This document shows positions 55,815 to 64,000 of a stretch of DNA of 64,000 nt, one piece after another. The position numbers were made by a program, and so were the translations under genes. How positions within the stretch are numbered: position 1 is the first letter of the stretch; every line of letters begins with the position of its first letter. Location of the stretch: the NCBI RefSeq assembly GCF_001298465.1, contig NZ_CP012541.1:1116001-1180000 (forward strand). Reading direction: 5' to 3'. A model generated the notes under the pieces. That model was not told the origin of the DNA. It made no database searches and saw only the letters and a list, made by a program, of their open reading frames with translations. The DNA is from Campylobacter concisus (GTDB lineage: Bacteria; Campylobacterota; Campylobacteria; Campylobacterales; Campylobacteraceae).

Positions 55815-55901
55815 TGACTGCCTTTAAATTTGCAAGAATCTTATAGCAAAGATAGTGCTTTGTCAAATGGGAATTTTAAAAAGAATTTAGCCTCTGCGTG
55901 T

Positions 55902-55907
55902 TAGAAT
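55902..55907 (+). promoter_or_regulatory. -10 box (TAGAAT) for the 55940 operon
   Basis: GTGTTAGAATACG, an extended -10, lies 33 bases before the ATG at 55940; AAAGGAA is the ribosome site. No clear -35. Confidence 0.45.
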
Positions 55908-55939
55908 ACGAGCCTAATTATTATTTTAAAGGAACTTTT

Positions 55940-56173
55940 ATGTTTGAAGATAATGCGATCTTAACCACACTAAGCGATAAAGTAAATGACCTGATCACAA
56001 AATATGACGAACTTTGCAAAACGAACGAAGAGTTACGCAACGAGATCGTAACTTTAAAAGCACAAAATGAGGCGAAAAGCAATCAAATCATGCGTTTAGA
56101 AGAGGATCTTGACAAGAAAAATACCGAAGCTGACGATGTAATGAGAAAAATCGAAGCTGTCCTTGGCAGATAA
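55940..56173 (+). CDS. Small coiled-coil protein (ZapB-like in form)
   Basis: 77 residues, almost entirely coiled coil: heptads from LSDKVNDLITKYDELCK through RLEEDLDKKNTEADDVM. Size and shape resemble ZapB or SlyX-like proteins, but I cannot claim homology. Start at 55940 set by AAAGGAAC; an upstream frame to 55898 adds residues without a ribosome site. The next gene follows by 13 bases. Confidence 0.6.
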   Translation: MFEDNAILTTLSDKVNDLITKYDELCKTNEELRNEIVTLKAQNEAKSNQIMRLEEDLDKKNTEADDVMRKIEAVLGR

Positions 56174-56186
56174 GCTTGGCTAAAAT

Positions 56187-56423
56187 ATGAAAAAAATTAC
56201 GCTCACGATATCATCTCGCGACTACACGATCACGCTTGATGATGATTTTGCTAAATTCTTTGAAGATGACTGGCAAAATTTAATGGGCGGACGCCAATTT
56301 ATCGAGCCAAAAGAGCTTTTAAATGCCTTTATAGAAAAATGTTATGAAAATTATGCTGTGATAAAGGCAGTAAAAAATTTAACTGGCAACGTTGATGAGA
56401 TATTAAAGCGAGAAGAGAGATGA
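56187..56423 (+). CDS. Small protein, ZapA-like N-terminus, unknown
   Basis: 78 residues. The start ITLTISSRDYTITLDDDF has the alternating pattern of the ZapA N-terminus (VTILGREYTL in E. coli), then an amphipathic helix ELLNAFIEKCYENYAVI. Together with the coiled-coil gene before it, this could be a ZapA/ZapB-like pair acting on FtsZ. That is speculation; it may as well be a clade-specific protein. The stop overlaps the pseudopilin ATG (ATGA). Confidence 0.5.
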   Translation: MKKITLTISSRDYTITLDDDFAKFFEDDWQNLMGGRQFIEPKELLNAFIEKCYENYAVIKAVKNLTGNVDEILKREER

Positions 56424-56836
56424 AAAGACGAGCTTACACCTTGCTTGAGCTGATATTTATAGTAGTTATACTAGGCATTTTAAGCACAGTCGCTATACCT
56501 AGGCTATTTTTTTCTAGAAGTGATGCTACCATCTCAAATGCCAAAACTCAACTTGCCGCTATAAGAAGTGGAATTTCACTAAAATACAATGACAATATCT
56601 TGCAGGCAAAGCCAGAATTTCCACAAAAACTAGACGATAGCGATCCAAGTAAACTCTTTAAAAATGTTATAAATATACCGATAAAAGATAGCGGTAGCAA
56701 AAATGGCTGGCACAGAATAAGCGATGACAAATACACATTTAGGCTAGATGGCAAAGTAGCAAATTTCAAATACGACAAAAATACTGGCGATTTTGGTTGC
56801 AGCGATGAAAATGAAATTTGCAAATCACTTCAGTAA
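56420..56836 (+). CDS. Type II/IV pseudopilin-like protein
   Basis: 138 residues with a prepilin signal: RRAYTLLELIFIVVILGILS. Glu5 of the mature protein is kept, but the -1 residue is Ala instead of the usual Gly. The hydrophobic stalk (about 7-28) is followed by a small globular domain ending with Cys in FGCSDENEICKS. Campylobacter uses type II-like secretion proteins (Cts) for DNA uptake, so this is a candidate competence pseudopilin. It overlaps priA by one base. Confidence 0.8.
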   Translation: MKRRAYTLLELIFIVVILGILSTVAIPRLFFSRSDATISNAKTQLAAIRSGISLKYNDNILQAKPEFPQKLDDSDPSKLFKNVINIPIKDSGSKNGWHRISDDKYTFRLDGKVANFKYDKNTGDFGCSDENEICKSLQ

Positions 56837-58689
56837 TGCATTATTACATACTCGCATTTTATGGGCTAAATTTAGCCCCACTCACTTATGAAAGTGATCA
56901 AAAACTAGAAAAATTTCAAGGCGTAAAGGCTTCATTAAGAGGTAAAATTCTTACTGCTTTTGTCCTAAAAGAGACCAGCAAGCCAGAGTTTAAAACAAGT
57001 AAAATTTTAGAAATTTTACCAATCAATCTAACCCAAATCCAAGGCGAACTGGCAACCTTTATCTCATACTACTATACCTGCGAATTAGGCGTTAGTCTAA
57101 ATTTATTTGAGCCAAACAGTATCGATTTATCAGAAGAATTTTACGAGAAACAAGACTTTGATATAGCACCAAAGCTAAATGAGCGGCAGCAAGAGGCTTT
57201 GGAATTTATAAATAAACGTAAAATTTCACTCATCTTTGGCGACACTGGAAGTGGAAAAAGCGAAATTTACATAGCGAAGATCAGAGAAATTTTAAACGCA
57301 GGCGGTCAAGCGCTATTTTTGATGCCTGAAATTTCACTTACACCACAGATGCAAAAACGTCTTGAGGGCTTTTTTGGCGAGGCAGTAGCAGTCTGGCACT
57401 CAAAGATCATGCCAAAGAAAAAAGAGAAAATTTTACAAGATATAAAAAGTGGCAAAGTTAGGCTCATTGCAGGTGCAAGATCTGCTTTATTTTTACCACT
57501 TGAGAGGCTAAAACTCATCATTATCGACGAAGAACATGATGATAGCTACAAAAATACAGGTTCAAAACCACACTACAACGCAAGAGATCTTGCCCTCTTT
57601 CTAACTGGTAAATTTGACCTGCAAGTAGTACTTGGAAGCGCCACACCAAGCCTTACTAGCTTTTACAAACAAGAACATTTTCGCCTAAAAGGGACATTTT
57701 TTGACTCACAAAAGAGCTATATATTTGACGAGAGTGAAACTGGAATTAGTGAAATTTTAAAAGACGAAATTTCAAAAACACTCGCGAATAAAAAGCAAGC
57801 TGTCATCTGCCTGCCAACAAGGGCAAATTTTAAGTATCTAGTCTGCAAAAACTGTGGCGAAACAGTAAAGTGCCCATTTTGCAGCATCGGAATGAGCTAC
57901 TACAAAAAACAAAACGTGCTAAAGTGTCAATACTGCGAGCACAAAATGGCTGTGCCAAAGACCTGCCATCAGTGTGGTAGCGAGATGATAGAGGCCAAAA
58001 AAATTGGTACGAGTGAGCTACTTGAGAGGTTGCAAGCTGAGTTTGCGAACGCTAGAATCGCTAAATTTGACAGGGATGAGATAACGACGCAAAACAAGCT
58101 CGTAAAGGCTTTAAAGGAATTTAACGACGGCAAGATAGACATCCTGCTAGGCACGCAAATGCTAAGTAAGGGGCATGATTATCACAACGTCGAGCTTGCT
58201 GTCATCATGGGCTTTGATGAGCTTTTAAATTTTCCTGATTATAAAGCCAGAGAGCGAACGCTTGCTCTTGCCATGCAAGTAGCCGGAAGAGCTGGTAGAA
58301 ACGGGGCTGGTAGAGTTATCATTCAAAGCAAACAAAGAGAATTTTTTGAGAGCTACATCAGTGATTATGACGCATTTCTAAAAGAAGAGATTGGCTACCG
58401 CGAGGGACTATATCCGCCATTTACTAGGCTTCTTCGCATTATCATCTCGCATAAAGATGAACGCATAGTAAAAAATACAACGAATGAATTTGTGCAAAGA
58501 ATAGAACCTCTAAGAAGCGATGAGCTTGAGGTCATAGGATACGGAAAGTGCCAGATAGAGTATCTTGGAAGTAAATTTAGATATGAAATTTTACTCCGCT
58601 CAAACTCACATATACCTCTTTTAAAAGCTGCAAACCTCTGCAAAAGCGAGCTTAGCGATATTGATATAGACCCAGTCAACTTTACTTAA
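56836..58689 (+). CDS. priA: Primosomal protein N' (helicase PriA)
   Basis: 617 residues. N-terminal DNA-binding domain (about 1-100), Walker A GDTGSGKSE (about 141-149), DEEHD motif (about 236-240), the zinc-binding Cys cluster CKNCGETVKCPFC ... CQYCEHK ... CHQCGS (about 342-385) and LGTQMLSKGHDYHNV. It restarts stalled replication forks. I chose the ATG at 56836, overlapping the pseudopilin stop (TAATG); a TTG at 56818 is in frame but lies deep in the previous gene. Confidence 0.94.
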   Translation: MHYYILAFYGLNLAPLTYESDQKLEKFQGVKASLRGKILTAFVLKETSKPEFKTSKILEILPINLTQIQGELATFISYYYTCELGVSLNLFEPNSIDLSEEFYEKQDFDIAPKLNERQQEALEFINKRKISLIFGDTGSGKSEIYIAKIREILNAGGQALFLMPEISLTPQMQKRLEGFFGEAVAVWHSKIMPKKKEKILQDIKSGKVRLIAGARSALFLPLERLKLIIIDEEHDDSYKNTGSKPHYNARDLALFLTGKFDLQVVLGSATPSLTSFYKQEHFRLKGTFFDSQKSYIFDESETGISEILKDEISKTLANKKQAVICLPTRANFKYLVCKNCGETVKCPFCSIGMSYYKKQNVLKCQYCEHKMAVPKTCHQCGSEMIEAKKIGTSELLERLQAEFANARIAKFDRDEITTQNKLVKALKEFNDGKIDILLGTQMLSKGHDYHNVELAVIMGFDELLNFPDYKARERTLALAMQVAGRAGRNGAGRVIIQSKQREFFESYISDYDAFLKEEIGYREGLYPPFTRLLRIIISHKDERIVKNTTNEFVQRIEPLRSDELEVIGYGKCQIEYLGSKFRYEILLRSNSHIPLLKAANLCKSELSDIDIDPVNFT

Positions 58690-58894
58690 AATGTTAGTCT
58701 AAAAACTATTTAACAAAGACATGGTAAATTTTAAAATAGATAATAGAGAAACCTAAGGCTTATGAAAGCATTATGAAATTTGATAAGTTGACTATGGAAA
58801 GCAAGTGAAGTTTTAAAAACTATACCCAATAAAATACTAACTTTTGTAAATGATTAAAAATAAATTTTCAAGCCTTTTAAAAGCCATTTTTCTT

Positions 58895-58900
58895 TATAAT
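58895..58900 (+). promoter_or_regulatory. -10 box (TATAAT) for ispG-dnaB-comEC
   Basis: TCTTTATAATCCCC lies 28 bases before the TTG start of ispG at 58928, in a 238-base gap after priA. AAAGGCAAAATT precedes the start. The rest of the gap is A+T-rich and holds nothing recognisable. Confidence 0.6.
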
Positions 58901-58927
58901 CCCCAATAAAAATTTAAAGGCAAAATT

Positions 58928-59986
58928 TTGCAACGATACCCAACAAAACAGATAAAAATTCGCAATGTTTTAATAGGCGGTGACGCACCAATATCCGTGC
59001 AGTCGATGACCTTTTCAAAGACGAAAGACGTAAAAGGCACGTTAGAACAGATACAGCGGCTTTATTTTGCGGGCTGTGATATCGTGCGTTGCGCAGTTTT
59101 TGATAAAGAAGACGCCAGCGCGCTAAAACAGATCGTTGCAAGCTCCCCAATCCCAGTCGTTGCAGACATTCATTTTAACCATACCTATGCGCTCATCGTT
59201 AGCGAATTTGTCGATGCTATCCGCATAAATCCAGGCAACATTGGCTCAGCTAAAAACATAAAAGCAGTCGTTGATGCCTGCAAGCAGCGAAATTTACCCA
59301 TCCGCATAGGCGTAAATTCTGGCTCGCTTGAAAAGCAGTTTGAAGACCGCTACGGCCGCACGGTGGAGGCGATGGTGGAGAGTGCAATGTACAACATCAA
59401 GCTTCTTGAGGATTTTGACTTTACAGACATTAAAATTTCGCTTAAATCAAGCGACGTCGAGCGCACTATGCAAGCTTATAGAGCGCTTCGTCCAAAGACA
59501 AACTACCCATTTCATCTAGGCGTAACAGAGGCAGGTACCACTTTTCACGCGACTATCAAGTCTGCGATCGCACTTGGCGGGCTTTTGCTTGAGGGCATCG
59601 GCGATACGATGAGAGTTAGCATCACAGGCGAGCTTGAAGAGGAGATCAAAGTCGCAAAGGCGATCTTAAAAGATAGCGGCCGCCAAAAAGAGGGGCTAAA
59701 CATCATCTCATGCCCAACTTGTGGGCGTTTGCAAGCTGACCTCATGGCAGCAGTAAAGCTCGTAGAAGAAAAGACAAAAGGGATAAAAGAGCCACTAAAC
59801 GTCTCAGTGATGGGCTGTGTGGTAAATGCGATCGGCGAGGCAAAAGGCGCAGACGTAGCCATAGCATTTGGCAAGGGAAATGGCATGATCATGCGCCACG
59901 GCGAATTGGTCGCAAGGCTGCCTGAGAGCGAGCTTGTTGATAGATTTTTACAAGAGATCGACGACGAGATAAAGAGCAGAGGATAA
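58928..59986 (+). CDS. ispG: 4-hydroxy-3-methylbut-2-en-1-yl diphosphate synthase
   Basis: 352 residues, the GcpE type of the MEP isoprenoid pathway, turning MEcPP into HMBPP with a 4Fe-4S cluster. The start is TTG. Conserved [27 protein letters not shown] and [11 protein letters not shown] blocks are all present; the cluster Cys are in SCPTCGR (about 259-265) and [19 protein letters not shown] (about 298 onward). dnaB begins 4 bases after its stop. Confidence 0.95.
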   Translation: MQRYPTKQIKIRNVLIGGDAPISVQSMTFSKTKDVKGTLEQIQRLYFAGCDIVRCAVFDKEDASALKQIVASSPIPVVADIHFNHTYALIVSEFVDAIRINPGNIGSAKNIKAVVDACKQRNLPIRIGVNSGSLEKQFEDRYGRTVEAMVESAMYNIKLLEDFDFTDIKISLKSSDVERTMQAYRALRPKTNYPFHLGVTEAGTTFHATIKSAIALGGLLLEGIGDTMRVSITGELEEEIKVAKAILKDSGRQKEGLNIISCPTCGRLQADLMAAVKLVEEKTKGIKEPLNVSVMGCVVNAIGEAKGADVAIAFGKGNGMIMRHGELVARLPESELVDRFLQEIDDEIKSRG

Positions 59987-59990
59987 AGCA

Positions 59991-61403
59991 GTGGCAAAAG
60001 AGAGACTTAACGAGATAGAATTTAGCAACCTTTACGACCTTGATATGGAGCGAGCTATACTAAGCTCCATTTTGCAAAACAACGATATTTTAGGTGAAAT
60101 TTTTGACATTGTTAAGGCAAAGGATTTTTATCTAAAAGGACATTCGCAAATATATGATGCAATGGTAGCATGCCTAAATAGCGATGATCCTATAACTATG
60201 CCATTTTTAAAAAATAGACTTGGTGAAAAATACGACGAAGAGCTAATACTAGATATTTTAGGCACAAATTCCCTAATAGACATTCAAAAATACGCAAACG
60301 AACTAAGAGAAAAATCTATAAAACGAAGTCTTGTAAAGATCGCTCACAATATACCAAGCAAAGTAAATGAAGATAAGCCAAGCCGCGATATGGTCGATGA
60401 TCTTAGCCAGGAATTTTACTCTTTGATAGAAGGTGGAAGCACTGGAGTTATAAAAGAAGGCAAAGAGATCATCATGAAAATGATGGATCATATTAATGCT
60501 CAGGCCTTGCTTGGCGAAAAAGATATAGTTGGACTTGATACTGGATTTAAAAAGTTAAATGAGATGATAAAGGGCTTTAAAAATGGTGACCTCATCATCG
60601 TCGCAGCTCGTCCAGGCATGGGAAAAACGACACTTTGTTTAAATTTTATGAGTCAGGTTTTAAAAAATAATGCTGGAGTTGTTTTCTTCTCACTCGAGAT
60701 GCCAGCTGAGCAAATAATGATGAGAATGCTAGCAAGCAAGACCTCTATCCCGCTTCAAGACATAATGACTGCAAAGATGGACGATGAAGCGTTGGCTAGA
60801 TTTAGCGATGCTTGCGAGGAGTTTGCGGCTAGCAAGCTTTTTGTACATGATAGCGGCTATGTAAATATCCATCAAGTAAGAACGCAAATGCGAAAACTAA
60901 AGGCTATGCATCCTGAAATTTCACTTTGCGTGATCGATTACATCGGTCTTATGATGAGTACAAATAACTACGCTGATCGTCACGTCCAAATAGCTGAAAT
61001 TTCTCGTGGATTAAAGCTTTTAGCACGTGAGCTAGATATGCCAATCATCGCTCTTTCTCAGCTAAATAGAAGCCTAGAATCTCGCGCAAACAAACGCCCT
61101 ATGCTAAGCGATCTAAGAGAGTCAGGCGCGATCGAGCAAGATGCTGACATTATTCTTTTTGTTTATAGAGATGAGTTTTATCTAGAACAAGAAGAAAAAG
61201 AGAAAGAAAAACGCGCAAGTGCCGAGGGTAAAGAGTACAAGAGCAATCACGTCTTTAATAAGCTTCAAGAAAAGGCCGAGATCATAGTTGGCAAAAATAG
61301 AAATGGCGAAACTGGCTCAGTTGATGTGCTCTTTCAAAAGCAACACTCAAGGTTTGAAGATATGTCTGCAATGCCAGTATCTGACGTATCATTTGAAGGA
61401 TAA
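59991..61403 (+). CDS. dnaB: Replicative DNA helicase DnaB
   Basis: 470 residues. N-terminal dimerisation domain (about 10-115), linker, RecA-like domain with Walker A ARPGMGKTT (about 205-213), Walker B LCVIDYIGLM and the arginine-finger region. Start is GTG with AAAGC-type weak site, preceded by the ispG stop. The C-terminal insert EEKEKEKRASAEGKEYKSNH is common in Campylobacter. It opens DNA at the fork. Confidence 0.96.
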   Translation: MAKERLNEIEFSNLYDLDMERAILSSILQNNDILGEIFDIVKAKDFYLKGHSQIYDAMVACLNSDDPITMPFLKNRLGEKYDEELILDILGTNSLIDIQKYANELREKSIKRSLVKIAHNIPSKVNEDKPSRDMVDDLSQEFYSLIEGGSTGVIKEGKEIIMKMMDHINAQALLGEKDIVGLDTGFKKLNEMIKGFKNGDLIIVAARPGMGKTTLCLNFMSQVLKNNAGVVFFSLEMPAEQIMMRMLASKTSIPLQDIMTAKMDDEALARFSDACEEFAASKLFVHDSGYVNIHQVRTQMRKLKAMHPEISLCVIDYIGLMMSTNNYADRHVQIAEISRGLKLLARELDMPIIALSQLNRSLESRANKRPMLSDLRESGAIEQDADIILFVYRDEFYLEQEEKEKEKRASAEGKEYKSNHVFNKLQEKAEIIVGKNRNGETGSVDVLFQKQHSRFEDMSAMPVSDVSFEG

Positions 61404-62677
61404 TGAGTTTTAAGAATCCAAAAAATAGAGAAATTTTTAATATATTTTGTCTATTTTGTCTTTGTATTTTTTCTATAAATTTAGCTATTAGCTATCATAA
61501 ATATCAAATTTTTATGGACAAAGGAGAACAAGAGCTAACAGCAACCGTGATTTCTAGCTATGAAAAGCTTGGAGATGACGGCAAGAAAAGGCAAATTTTA
61601 AAGCTTAAAACTGATGAGTTTACATTTTATACACTTGGAGCTAAAACAGATGACTTTAAAGCTGGAGATAATATATTTCTAAGCGTCATAAATTTAGACG
61701 TTAGTTTTAAAGACTATCTTGCTTCCTCCTTTTACATGCCTAGCTTCTCACGCGAAAAACTGCCACAAAAAGCCACGCTAAATATCAACCAAAAACTACA
61801 ATCACTCATCTACGCCCAGCATGAAAATAGTAAAATTTCACAGCTCTACTCGGCTCTATTTTTAGGCACAAGTATTGACGCAGAGTTAAGAGATGACGTC
61901 TCGCACCTTGGTATAGCGCATCTTATAGCCATAAGTGGCTATCATTTAGGTTTTATAAGCGCAGTTATATTTTTTGTATTTAGGCCGCTTTTAAAATTTT
62001 TATATGCGAGGTTTTTACCTTTTAGAAACTACAACTTTGATCTAGCCATTATCGTTTTTATAGTCTTGTCATTTTACTTTTTTATAATAGGCTTTATACC
62101 AAGCTTTTTGCGAGCGTTCTTAATGAGCATTTTAGGATTTTATTGCACGTTAAAAGGCGTCAAAATTTTAAACTTCAAAACACTTTTTATAGTGGCACTT
62201 GTTAGCATATCGCTCTTTCCGCAGCTACTTTTTAGCGTAGGTTTTTACTTTTCACTCATGGGCGTCTTTTACATATTTTTATATTTTAAACACCTAAAAG
62301 ATAAATTTTCGCCCTTCATTCATCTTATACTTTTAAATTTATATGTTTGCTTTGCAATGGAAATTTGCGTGCTTTATTTCTTTCCACTCATTAGCTTACA
62401 GCAGCTTAGCGTCCTTGCCATCAACTACATCTTTAGCGTTTTTTATCCATTAAGCGCCGCACTTCACATCGCTTTGTATGGCGACATTTTTGATGGATTG
62501 CTAAATAATGTTTTAAATTTTAGACTAAGCTCAACTAAAATTTTCGTGCCAGCTATTATTTTTATATTTTATAATATCGCTTCGCTTCTAGCTATAAAAT
62601 TTAGATCAATATTCTACATTTTGCCACTATTTGGACTTCTGTGTTTTGCTATTGCCAGCTATAAAATTTACGCCTAA
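61403..62677 (+). CDS. comEC: ComEC/Rec2-type DNA uptake channel, short form
   Basis: 424 residues. The N-terminal helix and OB-like domain (about 40-120), then the multi-helix competence domain with the signature HLIAISGYHLGFIS (about 171-184). The C-terminal metallo-beta-lactamase nuclease domain of long ComEC proteins is missing, as in many Campylobacter and Helicobacter. It moves one DNA strand through the inner membrane. The ATG overlaps the dnaB stop (TAATG), so it is cotranscribed with dnaB. Confidence 0.88.
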   Translation: MSFKNPKNREIFNIFCLFCLCIFSINLAISYHKYQIFMDKGEQELTATVISSYEKLGDDGKKRQILKLKTDEFTFYTLGAKTDDFKAGDNIFLSVINLDVSFKDYLASSFYMPSFSREKLPQKATLNINQKLQSLIYAQHENSKISQLYSALFLGTSIDAELRDDVSHLGIAHLIAISGYHLGFISAVIFFVFRPLLKFLYARFLPFRNYNFDLAIIVFIVLSFYFFIIGFIPSFLRAFLMSILGFYCTLKGVKILNFKTLFIVALVSISLFPQLLFSVGFYFSLMGVFYIFLYFKHLKDKFSPFIHLILLNLYVCFAMEICVLYFFPLISLQQLSVLAINYIFSVFYPLSAALHIALYGDIFDGLLNNVLNFRLSSTKIFVPAIIFIFYNIASLLAIKFRSIFYILPLFGLLCFAIASYKIYA

Positions 62678-63537
62678 GCGATCTTCATACCATAAAATTT
62701 CATTATCTTGTTGTGAATTATCAAAGATATATACATTATAACAGCGCCTAAAATTAGCCTAGTTAAGTCTGTGTCCTTTTGCCAAAAGACTAAATTTACG
62801 ATGATAGCAGCTGGAATGAGAGCGTTATTCATGATAGCAAGCACGCCGCTATCGACCTCGCAAGCACCTTTGTTCCACATAAAATACCCTAGCCCACTAG
62901 CGACCACGCCAAGCCATAAAAGCACTAAAATTTGCGTTAAAGTAAGTGAAAATTTGGCTGGATTGCCAAGAGTAAGAAGCGCAACGACAGCTACAAAAAA
63001 TGCACCAAAGTGAAAGTAGCCAAAGACATTTTTTTGATCCACGTCAAATTTTTCTAAAAGTGCCTTATATGCGCTCTGCCCTGCCCCAAAGCAGATATTT
63101 GCCGCTTGCACTAGCAAAAAGCCCTTTAATACACCATCGTTTATAGCGCCGTATTTTATAATCAAAGCTCCAAAAACCGCAACGCCAACACTAAATAGAT
63201 AAAGTGGCCTAAATTTAAAGCTAAATGCGTCGTATATGAGCGTCACATAAAACGGCGTAAAAATGGTAAAAAGTGCGACTTCTGGAACACTTAGATACAA
63301 AAATGAATTGTAATAAAATAGATACATAAGTCCTATTTGCACCGCTCCGATCGCCATTATGCCAAATGCTAGCTTTGGACTGATACCACGAAATTTTGTA
63401 AATGGCAAAAAGACTAAGCTCGCAAGCGCAACCCGAATAAAAACAGCCAAATAGCTATCAACCTTGCCAGCTAAAAACTCACCTATCAAACTAAAGCTAA
63501 ACGCCCACAAAATGGTTACAAAGATTAGTTTATTCAA
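62674..63537 (-). CDS. EamA/DMT family transporter
   Basis: 287 residues with ten membrane helices in two EamA halves (about 1-135 and 145-287). Helix ends show VALFTIFTPFYVTLIYD and SGLGYFMWNKGACEVDSG, typical of the drug/metabolite transporter superfamily. Substrate unknown. It is convergent with comEC (4-base overlap) and overlaps the upstream gene by 8 bases. Confidence 0.88.
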   Translation of the reverse strand: MNKLIFVTILWAFSFSLIGEFLAGKVDSYLAVFIRVALASLVFLPFTKFRGISPKLAFGIMAIGAVQIGLMYLFYYNSFLYLSVPEVALFTIFTPFYVTLIYDAFSFKFRPLYLFSVGVAVFGALIIKYGAINDGVLKGFLLVQAANICFGAGQSAYKALLEKFDVDQKNVFGYFHFGAFFVAVVALLTLGNPAKFSLTLTQILVLLWLGVVASGLGYFMWNKGACEVDSGVLAIMNNALIPAAIIVNLVFWQKDTDLTRLILGAVIMYISLIIHNKIMKFYGMKIA

Positions 63538-64000
63538 TTATCACCTCATTTATTTTTCTTGCACATTCAAAAAAATACTCAAGTTTGTTTAGCTCAAGTA
63601 AATCGCCATCAAGTATGAAATTTGCCCTATCGCTAAAATTTTTCTCACTCACAAACAAAAATTCTTCATATTTTATCTCGCCATCAAGATAGCCATTTAA
63701 CAAATCAACAAAATCACTATCAAGCTTATCTTGCTTCAAATCTTGCAAATTTAACTTTGCACTTAAGCCTTTGATCGTGCTTTCTAGCTCTTTTAGGCGA
63801 GTGATTATCCTATTTTCTTCATCGCTTAGATCAAGTACCGCCTTTTGCTCTTCAATGCGCTTAACTTGACTTTGCTTGCTAAGACTTAAGCTATCTGGCA
63901 GCTTCCACTCAAACTCCACTCTAGGCCTGTTCGCATCAGCGTAAGCGCCTATCATCTGTGAAGTCGTCCTCTCACCTTTTTTAAAGCTGTTATTATTCAC
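63530..64000 (-). CDS. Unknown helical protein, truncated by or starting at the window edge
   Basis: At least 156 residues, hydrophilic, with a Lys/Glu-rich coiled-coil-like stretch (about 70-100) and a C-terminal acidic half with FLDGEIKYEEF-like composition. No family recognised. The first codon seen (64000-63998) is GTG, which might be the start but has no visible upstream context, so I treat the 5' end as open. It overlaps the EamA gene by 8 bases. Confidence 0.6.
   Translation of the reverse strand: MNNNSFKKGERTTSQMIGAYADANRPRVEFEWKLPDSLSLSKQSQVKRIEEQKAVLDLSDEENRIITRLKELESTIKGLSAKLNLQDLKQDKLDSDFVDLLNGYLDGEIKYEEFLFVSEKNFSDRANFILDGDLLELNKLEYFFECARKINEVIIE

Overview
The window is a stretch of a Campylobacter chromosome, most likely from the C. 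concisus-like group. The evidence is the 16S rRNA sequence, the A+T-rich composition with many TTG and GTG starts, epsilonproteobacterial gene forms (RNase Y, a stand-alone NG-domain FtsY, a ComEC without a nuclease domain, a CjaA-type binding protein) and the flagellar/sigma28 signals. The species is an inference. No IS element, prophage, CRISPR array or tRNA gene was seen.

Layout. 1-1283: 5' part of a 16S rRNA gene (minus) with a leader that looks like boxB-boxA. 1538-6165 (minus): 5-FCL, rny, SYLF protein, DedA, DUF945. 6215-9383 (plus): thioredoxin-like lipoprotein, ftsY, VanZ-like, radA. 9529-11378 (minus): an unknown gene with a near-perfect sigma28 promoter, acpS, fliL. 11437-14628: ybaK, a MidA-like methyltransferase, a TRIC-type channel, a second SYLF protein and a small acidic protein.

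14731-21881 (plus) is the most interesting part. A divergent Fur-family regulator is followed by a tight operon of an HMA_2-like protein, a membrane-anchored degenerate ferritin-like protein, three small glycine-zipper or Lys-rich membrane proteins, a P1B-type ATPase with Tyr-Ser-Cys where the Cys-Pro-Cys metal site should be, an AGCS symporter, a two-helix His-containing membrane protein and a ModD-like phosphoribosyltransferase. The ATPase type, the HMA_2-like partner, the small membrane proteins and the Fur-type control resemble the fez (ferrosome) clusters that build membrane-bounded iron stores. I propose it as a candidate ferrosome-type iron compartment with its own Fur-like regulator.

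22242-35596 (mostly minus): BCCT transporter, two tandem DKNYY proteins, a small membrane protein, an ABC-F ATPase, then (plus) MATE pump, YgjP-like protease and a Sel1 protein, then (minus) a TAXI-type TRAP transporter. 35911-39122 (plus): pstSCAB-like phosphate uptake. 39149-42162 (minus): agmatine-to-putrescine genes aguA and aguB with a cation efflux gene between them. 42273-45274 (plus): CjaA-type amino-acid (probably cysteine) ABC importer. 45669-49077 (minus): phosphomannomutase/phosphoglucomutase and groESL under a CIRCE operator. 49246-53355 (plus): AsmA-like protein, a lipoprotein, and a G+C-rich metallophosphatase followed by an unusual 480-base spacer. 53838-55814: uvrB. 55940-62677 (plus): two small proteins, a pseudopilin, priA, ispG, dnaB and comEC, so DNA-uptake genes sit beside replication genes. 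62674-64000 (minus): an EamA transporter and the edge of an unknown gene.
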